In this document: in pieces, positions 1-10,900 of the stretch
How positions within the stretch are numbered: the first letter of the stretch is position 1
Layout of the letters: every line of letters begins with the position of its first letter
Source: Polytrichum commune
Lineage: Eukaryota > Streptophyta > Polytrichopsida > Polytrichales > Polytrichaceae
Assembly (NCBI GenBank): GCA_950295325.1
Contig: OX485804.1
Span: forward strand, 49,600,001 to 49,664,000
Reading direction: 5' to 3'
Length of the DNA: 64,000 bases
Position numbers and translations under genes: made by a program
Notes under the pieces: generated by a model
The model's database searches: none
What the model saw: the letters and a program-made list of their open reading frames with translations, nothing else
What the model was told of the DNA's origin: nothing

Positions 1-94
1 TTTTCTCGCACAAAATACATTGATATTTGTACGTTATGAAATGTAAATCGCTAATCTAAACATACTCAAGGTTCACATCTAACATCCTATGCAC

Positions 95-345
95 TAGATA
101 ACCAACAAGAGGAGAGTGGATGACAAGTCGCTTTTGCAACTCTTCATCCACCTACTTAAGATGATTATCAATCATACCCGACAAAATCATGGACAAATCC
201 TAAAAACCGTAGATGATATTGCATCTCCATGGATGCAAATTTGCGATGAATTTCATAAGCATTATGACGAGCGATCGGTAATTAAAAGATGCCAATTGTG
301 TAAGTTAAGCACGATATATGTGATTTGTGAAAATTGCAAAGGATG
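95..345 (+). repeat. Dispersed repeat, related to 37,790-37,980
   Basis: The block beginning CTAGATAACCAACAAGAGGA is about 70-75% similar by eye to 37,790-37,980 in the same orientation, including AGGAGAGTGGATGA and ATCCACCTACT. It contains a 76-codon open frame with no recognisable domain; the second copy is not open in that frame, so I treat it as non-coding repeat. Confidence 0.6.
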
Positions 346-480
346 ACTAATATAACGTGTCAAAACTTGAACGTGGTACATAAATTATCTTTACCCATGT
401 TGCATTGAAGTGCCTCCCAAGTTCACCAAACTTTTTATTATTTCCACATTAAGGTTCTATCAAATATCCATACTACATTA

Positions 481-873
481 GAGTTATTTGTAAAGTCACT
501 CAAAGAGGGATGAAACTATAGGTTTGATCCATATTTGAGAAAACTTCTTATTAAGAGCTCGTTAGCTCGTTATGTATTGGAACCTATCATGAAAATTGGG
601 TGAAACTTCTGGGATCTCCTTTTTCCACCTCTAAAATAGGGTACGTGCATGGGACATGATGCCTTGAATCATGGATGGGCTATACAAGGCTAGCTTGGCC
701 CACCCATCCCAATAAGACAAGCTCTAAAGTCAGTTTCTTAACACCCCAACACCACTCTTTCTATATGATAATTCAAGCATTCAGAGAACTCACATGACTT
801 AGTGTTAATTATCATAAACTCAAGGTTTGGGACTAAACCCATGGTTTCATCCGATTTACTTTACAAATAACTC
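481..873 (+). mobile_element. TA-target MITE, family A, copy 1
   Basis: This is a 393-bp element with perfect 16-bp inverted ends GAGTTATTTGTAAAGT / ACTTTACAAATAACTC, flanked by TA on both sides (479-480, 874-875). A second full copy lies at 36,796-37,201. Family knowledge: a TA target duplication with short inverted ends fits Tc1/mariner-derived (Stowaway-like) MITEs. There is no coding capacity. Confidence 0.85.
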
Positions 874-3800
874 TATTCAATTGGCAAGTGCAAGAGACCT
901 CCCATCACATGCATGAATATATGTTGTGAAAGAAGCCTTGCACATGTCTTGCATGAGATGCAAAATTAGACAAATTTTTACTCCAATGTTAAATATATCC
1001 AGTGTCATGAAACTCTTTACACACATACATGGTTGAGCATAGACGAAGCAAATGGATTGTGATGAAGCTTGCTTGTGCGTCAAGGAATGGACAATTCGAT
1101 GCCTTCTTTTCTCACATGAATGCTTGCTTGCTCTCCATGATGAGCCTCGAGCATGCACAAACTACATATCGTGCCATCGTTGTGATGTATATAGTTGAAG
1201 ATTTAGGTCTCCGAATGTAATGAGGATTGGTTGATTCAATCAACATCAAGGTCTTGGTTCTTATTGTTCAACCCAATCTATATGGTGCGGTTGGTGAGGC
1301 AATATTCAATGAAGGACAAACTAACTCCACAATTTAATAAGTCCATTGCACGCAATCACGTCACATTTAGGGAATTTTTCATATTTTAGGTATGTCGGAC
1401 CTTCCTTATTGGTCAAGAAAGGTGGGTTCACATACCAATTCCCAACACCCTAAGTAACCAATTCCCAACACTATGTCAACTAGGGGCTCTCACATTGCAA
1501 AGTACCATACAATGAAATTTTGACATTTTTGTAGTGTAAGTTCTTTGAGTTTGGTAGTCCATTGGACAAACAACCATGGATGAAGTGACACATGGACATT
1601 TTGAGCTTTCCACATGTACACTTATTTACCTTGATTTCATGGTCTCTATATTGGTCTCTTGTGTTGTACTAAAGGTCTTTCCTCCACTGGTGCATATGTG
1701 TGTTTAGCTTCGTAAATTCGTTCAATGTTTACATATGAGCTAATATATGTGCTCAAAGGTTGAAACTTCTCTCATTCACGTCTACCCTAGTTGGCGTCAT
1801 ATCTCTTTCTATAACAGTGCATGCATATTGCAATCTTTCATTGCATGGAACTTTGACATCTGGGCCATCTTCATACAAGGGGGGGGGGGGGAGAGGGTAA
1901 ATTGACATTCCACAAGAAACATGGTGCGATAAAAAAAAGTGTCTCATTTAAAAATTTGAAGTATTTTTTAATTAAAATAATTATAGATATTGGATTTTTT
2001 GAGAATGTAATAGATAAATCCCAAATAACATTCATCGTACGTGCAAAAATCCCATAATTATGCACATTACTTCATAGCCCCGCACATGACCCCTAAAAAC
2101 ATAAGGGAGTTTACCCCCCCCCCCCCCTCTAGTGGGGTGGTCATGTAACAATCAATGTACTCCATTGTGATCGTAAGGCTTATGAAACTATTATTGAGTA
2201 TTATGTACAATCTAATTTGTACATATTGAAACCTTCTCCATATCCAGCTCAACAAAGTCACCTAAATCGTAAGTTTGTCCCCTCTATGTGCGTCCATTTT
2301 TTCATGAAATGGAATAAATACATTACACCCTTTACAAATTAGAAATACAAATGAACATCTTTGTATGAGTGTTCCAACACTTGCATTTCTTTCCTTAAAC
2401 ACATTGAACACATAATCCCCATGGGCATGTCCATATGATAACATGCACACAATTTCATTAACTTTCAAATTGTTTAAGTGGAGGGTCCAACCACCATATC
2501 ATCTAGTTTATTTGTTTGTTTAATATCCAATTTAACCTAAACCACCAAGTGAGAAGCCATTTTAGCACAAATACCAAATCATTGATCAGTGAGCCGATTG
2601 TAGTGTCCAAATCCAAAGTATTGAACATTGGACATGGAGACAATGGGATGCAATGACTTTTGGCAAGCATTGACATTCTTGGGTAAATGATTGTGATTGT
2701 TTCCATACTTTTGCATCCATGTGTGGCTTATATGATTTTCAAACATGACAAACATGTAAGTGCTTAGATAATAAGTAGCTTGGATCCATGTTGTCCTAGC
2801 GTGACCTAAAATTTGGTTGTCTATAAATAAATAACACGTATACATAAATAAATAAAACATGCATCTTTTATAGCCATGGAGTAAATCAATTGAACATGTA
2901 AGCAATCAAAGCATTGGGAAGAAAGAAGCATGTGTTACATAAGAACCACAAGATATATAATATTAAGGTAAGGAAACCTGATTTGTTCACTTATCAAATA
3001 TCTACCTTTCAATGTGCGTGTAACTCATTCCTGGCTTTGAAAACGGAAACGCATATGCCAAGCACTTCGGTTCCAAATGTGGTTTGTATTGGTTTACCTT
3101 TCCTACTAAAGGGAATACGTGAATCCCGGTCCATGTAACCGCCATGCTAGTTACAAATGCATGCGATTGGTGCACATGTGTACTAGCTCCACGTGGGCAT
3201 CCACAAAGCTTTTGAACTGTATGATGTGGTGATGATGATTATTGAAGAGGTCCGGAGTCTCAATATCCAATAGTCGAAAATCATATGTCGGAGTTGGCAT
3301 GCCCTCAAGATGCCATGTTTGTTATTATGTGTACTAGGTGTGTTGGCAAAACATGGGGCCAAAGAATGTGATGGTTGCCCACTAGATTAGCCCCACCTTG
3401 GCTCCATGGTATACCTAGCTCGGTCCATTCCCGACACCAAGGGTGTTATTTCTAAAGGAGTTAAATACATAATGGACAATTAAATGAGGTCCTTTGTCGA
3501 TGACGTTGGGAAGAGGCCGATATGCCTTTGCCTAGGTCTTTGTGACAACCACCTAAGATCCGAAGCGGGATGATATGCATTCATCCAAGAAACGCATGTA
3601 CTTTATATATTGACTACACTTTAATTGTCCACACTATACTTCATTTATAGTTTCTATATATATGATTAGGTAGCTACTATTAGCGAGGAGGTTCATGATT
3701 GGTCGACGGAGGTGCATGTGAATGCAAGCTTTTCATGTCATTGGGAACATCTAATACATGACAAGTACATAAAGTGATTAAACACATGGTCTATTTATAT

Positions 3801-4860
3801 GTTATCATTCCAAATACAATAATTTCAAAATAATATTGAGATCAATTAGTTTGAAAATTAAGTTAGAAGGAATCATATTATTTTCATTAGTGACCAATTA
3901 AACCAAGTCGAATACATACTAGTGCGACATATATAAACATCTTAAATAACTAAATATACGATGAACATTTTTTTTTATCTTAACTGAATTGAAATTCTAT
4001 AAATATAAATATAATTTTGGTTCAATGTTTGATCCACATGTTGTAGGAATCTCACAATGCACATGTACGCACCAAGGGCTTCCTATTGACATCCACCTTA
4101 ATTTTTACTTATAAAATATTATTGTCTTTTTGTTCCCTTGTGATGTTTATACGTTGGAATACTTTTTCCTTCTTATTTTACCATTGATTTTTATGTCTTT
4201 TATTATCATTAACGTTTGTCTTATGTACACAAACATCATTTTGTCCATGATTTGTTATCGACACAAGCTAATTATAATCAACAAAACATCCCCCTTCGAG
4301 GGTCCCACGATCCTTATTATATTTTTTCTTGGGCACAAATTGAATGGATCCAATTGGAAGGAAATCCAACAGTTGATTCATATTATCTCAAATCTTCAAA
4401 CAATAAACAAACTAACTCACACAAATTGGTTTTGTATTTGAAGGAAGCATCGTGCTACTGCAATGAGTTATCCCGTACCAAGGAGTTTCCAACGACTACA
4501 AAACCACCCTCACCCCCTCCCTTTCCTTCCCCGAGGCTTCAAATTCACGGAGAATTCGCAAATGGTATCTAACACACAAACAAAACAAAGGCGTGACTCC
4601 AAGTCAATGTAAGGTTTATCCAAGTCTGCATGGAAAACACTGAAGTGTAGTAGATGTCTCTCTTTCGAGCTTTAATGATCTTTGTAGTAGCCATGAAACT
4701 GTAGTTGTATAGGTCACACAACTTTACTTGCCATGCTATACTTTTCACCCAATGAAGACTTACGCTAATTTGAAATCTCTAAACAAATGTTACTTTTGAA
4801 AATCAAAGTTCTAGAAGACCTATTCTATTGAGGTTCAACATGATAGCCGGGCTCTCTTTA
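874..4860. other. Gene-less AT-rich spacer with G-run and C-run
   Basis: I see no gene here. A 13-base G-run (1879-1891) and a 14-base C-run (2114-2127) face each other 222 bp apart, each followed inward by a related GTAAA sequence, as if they were the two ends of a small inverted-end insertion. The other open frames are short and not family-like. Confidence 0.5.
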
Positions 4861-7800
4861 AGCGTAGCATCGACCACCCGAATGGGAGGGTTTCAAGCAC
4901 GACGCACTCACATACTCACCACAATTCGCTCCTATTCCTAGCTGCATACATGTAGAGATAACCAACGACATTCCGCAAGACTCGGAGAAAAGTCAAATCC
5001 ATTTCTCCACGAAATTACCACGAGCTCGGTAAGTAGATAGCGAAGCCCGCACCAAATTAGGTCACTCGAAAGCATAACCGGGGAGTAACTTCCATAAGAG
5101 GAAAGGTCATGGGGCCCGTGCATGATGAGCCCATAGTGAGCACACAAAGAAGAAGACCGTAAGGGAAGGCAAAGAAAGAATGATGAACTCACCCGGCCGG
5201 CCGGCCACCCATCCATCCACCCACCCATAGTAGTCAAATGCAACCCAAATCCCAAAATAGTCACCAAATTTGGCCCCAAAAGGTCCCAAAAGTAACCGAA
5301 ATGTGTCAAAATTGTGGAAGAAGTGCATAGAATATTATTCACTCCGATGCGCACCGATAGGCAAGCGGGCAATCGGGGCGTCCCATGTGGACCGGCCCGA
5401 AATCCCTTGTGGCTAGGCCGGGCCGGGTGGGGGTCGCGCGGGTGGCATCCGGATCCCGGGGTACATATTCCCCGGTCCAGGATCTTCGAGGAGGGTACAT
5501 AGCCAGCGACCGACCCAATCCGGCATCTACACAACCAATGGCCGCAAGTTTAGGCTAATCCCCTCTCGCCTGGGAGAGGGGGGGTAGGGGCGGGGGAGAT
5601 CTAGGGGGGGGCTAGATACCCGAGCCCCTCCCCAATCTACGAACGGGAGGGAAGAAGGTTGCGTAGCCCGTCTTGGTATTGTAACCCCGCGATGTACGCC
5701 ACCCGTGCTGCGCTGGGCCTGTGCCGTGCCCCACCGAGGGTGCCATAAAGCGGCTAATAAACGTGAATTCCTGGGCCAAATTGGAGCGTGGAGAGAAGGG
5801 AAGGGACGAGAACATTTCCGATGACACAGGGTTCCGATCCTTGGAAGAAAGAGATATGGCGATGGCCTAAGCACTGACCTCACGGACTCACGAGCGAAGA
5901 GAATTTACTTACACTTAGGAGCAGCCTGCGGGGAGAGAGAGGGAGGGAGGGAGGGAGAGGTGTGCACACTGCATAGGACCACAAGGTATGTGATGAGGTC
6001 CGGGATGATGATGATGATGTTGTTTATTTTGTCTATGTGTTTTTATTAAGTAGTGGAGACGACGGACTCAGGGAGTAGGCGGATGTTGTCGATGAGTTGA
6101 GGCGTCGCAGCGGTTGGCATGGCATGGCATGGCATGGCATGCGTACTGTTCTCAGTTGCGTAAGCCCTGGGGTATGTGTCGTAACTTAGGGGATGATATA
6201 TGGCAGCGTATGTGTGGTGGTGATGTGATGATGTGGTGTGGCGTGGTATCCTGGGAAGCCGGCATGGGGAAGAGAAGATGACGATGTCAGAAGAGAACAG
6301 AGGGAAGAAGGGGAGGAGTTGGGAGATGAGATGAACGATACGGTAACTTATGCCTTCGATGTTGCCGCAAGTTGTAGGGTGCAATTCGGTTCGTGTGGTG
6401 TTGCTAGGTAGGGATTTGGGACCGGTTCGGGATCCAATTGATGCTTCCTGCGGCCTTTGTTGTGAGTTTCTTTTGGGAGCCCGGTGCATGCCTCCGTGGC
6501 ATCACGGAATTCTATGACTCTGTGGTTTGCTTTGCCCTCTGTTTCCAACAAGTGACTGCAAACCTCGCCGGTGAATGTCGTCCGATGAAGCTCTTCTTTC
6601 CGCATAGGGTAGAGTTAGATGTCGTAAGGTTCATTCGGATGTGTGTGTCCCATGCGCGTTGAAAATTCGGTTACCTTGTTCAACTCCCCTGCGATGATGA
6701 TGACGATGTTGCCGTTTCTGTCCCGTCCGGAAAGATGTCACATGTAAGGTGGGTGATGGTGGTAAGGTGATCGTTGCCTCTGGGGAAATTGTGGAATCTT
6801 GAAATTCTGATGTGCACGATGTGTCTTCGAGTCGACCTCATGGTCTCTGTAATTGCTCGGGATCTTAGTACATGCGATGATGTACTGCGCGGGATGATTC
6901 CGAGGTCTTGATTCCGGACAAGGAATACAGAGTTGATTCTTTGGAGCTTCTTACGAGCTCTGTTTTCGGTCGTTCGAAGCATTGCGTGTACACCTGTAAT
7001 TTGTTCGCCGTGCTCGGGGAGTTGTGCACCTCTTCGACTTCCATGTAATTTTCTCAGGGTGGTTAGGAGAGTATCTGATTCCAAGGGGAATCTTTGCCGT
7101 CTTGCAATTTTTGGGATTAAACTTGTTCTGGTATGGTTTGCAGGTTTACGAGAAGCTACACAAGCGTGTGAAAAATACACTAGCAATTTGTACAGGGTTG
7201 GTGGGTTGGTAATATCATTCAAGCATACAGTGACGAAGCGCAGTATTGGAATCTGTGAACATGGCCACTGCACGGTTCTAAGGAGGCAATGGGTCGATTA
7301 ATTTAGGCAGTGGTTGCCAGGTAATTTCATCATGGTGGCCAGTTTGAAACTGTGTGAGAATTTATCCCAAGATTGAATTGCTGCAATGGGGAGCTATGTA
7401 ATATAGTGGACAGGAATCTTGAAAGTTCCTTTTACATCTGGGGGGCAGAACGTCTTGCAAGGGACAATACTAGGCAATGGCTCGCCCATGAGCAGAAAGA
7501 GGATCCTATGCTGTCATTTAACCTAGTAGAGTATGCAGTTAGTGCGGAACTGCTGAATGCTAATGTTTATGTAGGCTACAATTTGGCACTTTTTAAAGGG
7601 TAGTTCATCATGTGCATATTTTCTTAAGGACGTAGCGCAGCCGATTGGTGCATATCCACATGCAGCAGGGATGAAGATCGTTCTAGGTTTTGGTTGACAT
7701 GCGATTCCACCTTATGTCACCATGAGGAGCTTGTTGAAAAATTATTGCAGTGGTCATGTAGGGATCGATTTAACCTTCTGCTATTGACGCAAGACATTAG

Positions 7801-7977
7801 GGTGAATGGAGAAGGATGAGTGCCGGTGGAAGCTTCGTGTAGAAGTATAATTTGCTTTTGCATCTGGGAAGGGGGCATACATAGGTCACACTTGTTTTGC
7901 AGCATGCTGTTTTTTGAACTGAAGATTGGGTTCACTTTTACCAGGGCTGTGGGAGCACGAGCACGCAGCCTGGGCAT
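4860..7977 (+). other. GC-rich upstream/5' region of ATG18
   Basis: Composition rises sharply from about 5,340 to 5,800 (runs such as GGCCGGGCCGGGTGGGGG). A purine tract of GGGA/GAGA units (5932-5960), ATGATG repeats near 6,006 and four tandem GGCAT units (about 6,115-6,140) follow. Purine or CT tracts like these are common in plant core promoters and 5' UTRs. No conserved protein is encoded on either strand. I infer promoter plus 5' UTR, possibly with a 5'-UTR intron, but no transcription start is visible. Confidence 0.5.
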
Positions 7978-10900
7978 GTGCAAAAGAAGGAAAACAAAAG
8001 TTTGTTAAGCAAGGCAGTGAGTGGGATGAGGAACGATGCCGACTTCCATGTGCGTAGTCCCCGTGGGGGCAGATTCAGCTCGTTACCTTCCTCATTTCGT
8101 ACTTTCTCTAATTACCTGCGTAGCGTGTCTGCAAATGCAAGCAGCATTGCTGCATCTACTGTGCGCCAGGCTGCTGTCTCAGCAGCTTCAAGTGGGTCAC
8201 TCAATGAAGACGATCGCCAACGGGAGCAGGTAATGCCTTCATCTTCATACTGTGTCGAATATAAAGAGACAGACAAATGCTGGAAAGTTTCTTGGGAAAA
8301 GAAAATTTCTACAGTTTTGGCTTCTCAATTTTAGGGTATCTCCGTCGTACTTTTGCAATCACAGCAATAATTTTACTGGAATTTGGTCTATATTTCAGAC
8401 GAGAATATGTTTCAAAACCTTGGTGACTGTCTGCTTGTTGTTGTGTCAGTCAGGTCTATCACTGATCGGTATCCAATTCTTTCTTGAGGGAGCAGGTTCA
8501 GTGGGCAAGTTTTGACAAGCTAGAGCTTGGATCAGGGGAGATTCGACAAGTGCTATTGCTTACTTATTTGAATGGTTTCCAAGTATGGGATGTGGAAGAG
8601 GCAAGTAATGTCCATGAACTGGTTTCACGTCGAGATGGTCCAGTTGCATTTCTGCGACTCCAACCAAAGCCAATAGTACCAGATCCAGTTGACGGTGGTG
8701 TTGGTTTCAAGGCAGCTCGGCCACTACTTTTAGTTGTTACAGGGGACACAACAGGTTCTGGGAGTCCAGGTGCTGGAGGGTTTCCGGGTGGGTACGGTGC
8801 AGGGGCTGTGGGTGCATCATTGGGGGTTGGAGGCTCTCACTCTGTGCCGACAGTAGTCCGGTTTTATTCTCTTTGCAACCATTCCTATGTGCATGTATTG
8901 AGGTTCCGAACGGGAATTCATGCAGTCCGTTGCAGTTCTCGAGTTGTTGCAGTTGCTTTGGCGACTCAGGTATGCAATAAGTTTCCGATTCAGTACTGTT
9001 ATTGCGCTTTCAAGTTAAAATGCTCTTGGAAGCAGCTGTAGTGTATTATGTTGCAGTTAATTTTGAGGAGTAAAGAGTGGTCAGAGCATTGAGGGTCATC
9101 AGGAAGCTGATATAAGGGATTGTTTGATACAGTCCTCTTTGTGTTGGAAATTGACCTTACCGAACATGTTAACTGACCTTTGCTGTAGTTTGGCACGTCC
9201 TAGACACTGTTCAGTGTAGATTTATTCTGCCTTTCTATATATACAAAATTGGTTTGTTTAAGTAATTATGTTCTGTATTGGTAGGTGTAGATTGCCTCAT
9301 CTCCTGTGCGATTCTTTTCTCTTCTGCTTTTGATGTACCTTCTTTCTTGTGGCACCGAAATAATGAAGGTCGGCACTTATGAGATTATCTTGACTTTATT
9401 TGGCAGATATATTGCTTTGATGCAGCAACATTGCAAAACATTTTTAGTGTGCTTACCTATCCCTCACCAGCAGCTACGCCAGGTTCCAGTCATTCTGGCT
9501 ATGGCGCTATGGCAGTGGGACCTAGGTGGCTAGCATATGCAGCCAATCAGCCCCTTATGACAACCACAGGACGTGTTTCACCACAACACTTGACACCTTC
9601 ACCAGGAGTTAGCCCTTCGACCTCGCCAGCAAATGGGAGCCTTGTGGCTCACTATGCAAAAGAGTCTAGCAAGCACATTGTGGCGGGTGTTGTTACCCTA
9701 GGTGATATGGGATATAAAACAATTACAAGGTACTGTTCAGAGCTTATGCCGGATGGTGCTAGTGGGTCTCCAGGTGTGGGTAGTCCCAGTTGGAAAAACG
9801 GCACAAATGGCCACAATCATTGGCAAGGGGCCCCTACTCTTGAGCCAGAATTTGCGGGCACTGTAAGTATTAGTTTATTCTCATCTTCAGCAAAACAACA
9901 ATCATTTACTTTCTCCTGGAGCTTAACCTTCTTAGTAGTAGTTCCATCATCTGATATATGTGCACCTCTTTAGGTTAGGCTTGCCAGTGTTCAAGTATGC
10001 TGCAGTCACCAGGCATGTTGTGCTAAGTTTGGTGGATTCTTGAGGTTTGCATGTGGTATTTATGTTGGATGTTGTAATGGGTCTGGTGGATTACAGGTGA
10101 TAGTTCGTGATATTGTGAGTAAAAGTATAGTGGCGCAGTTTAGGGCACACTCAAGCCCTTTGTCAGCGCTTTCATTCGATCCAAGTGGGACCCTTCTGGT
10201 TACAGCATCAGTATATGGGCATAACCTCAATGTTTTTCGCCTTACACCTCCTTCGGTTACTGGTGTAAACACAGCGTGTGGTGATGCCAACACATCGTAT
10301 GTGCACCTATACAAGCTCTCTCGAGGGGTTACCAATGCGGTAAGTGGTGCATGCGACTTTCTTGTTTTTGTGAGTGTTCCTTCTTTGTGGGACAATCATA
10401 AAAGTCTGATTCATTTTGTATTGGTTATTGTCATCTTGACAGGTCATACAGGATATCAATTTTAGTGGTGATAGTCATTGGATAGCTGTCAGCTCCTCAA
10501 GGGGAACAAATCACTTGTTTGCTATCTCTCCCTTCGGTGGTATTGTGGGCCCACAAACTCACGGGACTGTACCTATTGATGGACTGATTGGGCCTACTTT
10601 GACACCTGCGCCAGCATTTCCCTGGTGGTCAAGTACAGGACCTCTCAGGGTTAACCAGCAAGCACTTCCTTCCCCACCCCCAGCTATAAATCTCAATGTA
10701 GTGAGTAGAATAAAGAATGGAAATGGTGGATGGCGGACCACTGTAACAAGTGCTGCAGTGACGGCAACTGGTCGACCAAATGCTCTTGCGGGTGCAGTGG
10801 CTGCTGTTTTCCACGATGGTGGTGGGATAGGTGTGGAGTCAGATGTGGGCATTGGAACCCTTAAAGATCAGTTATGGGTTCTTTGCCCTACAGGGCATCT

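Noticed and set aside
4938-5534. 198-codon open frame on the minus strand
   Set aside because: It owes its length to GC-rich composition; two other frames are also open here and no domain or splice context supports a gene.
6680-7273. 197-codon open frame on the minus strand upstream of ATG18
   Set aside because: The opposite strand is also open for 122 codons, the residue pattern has no domain, and the position fits the ATG18 5' region.
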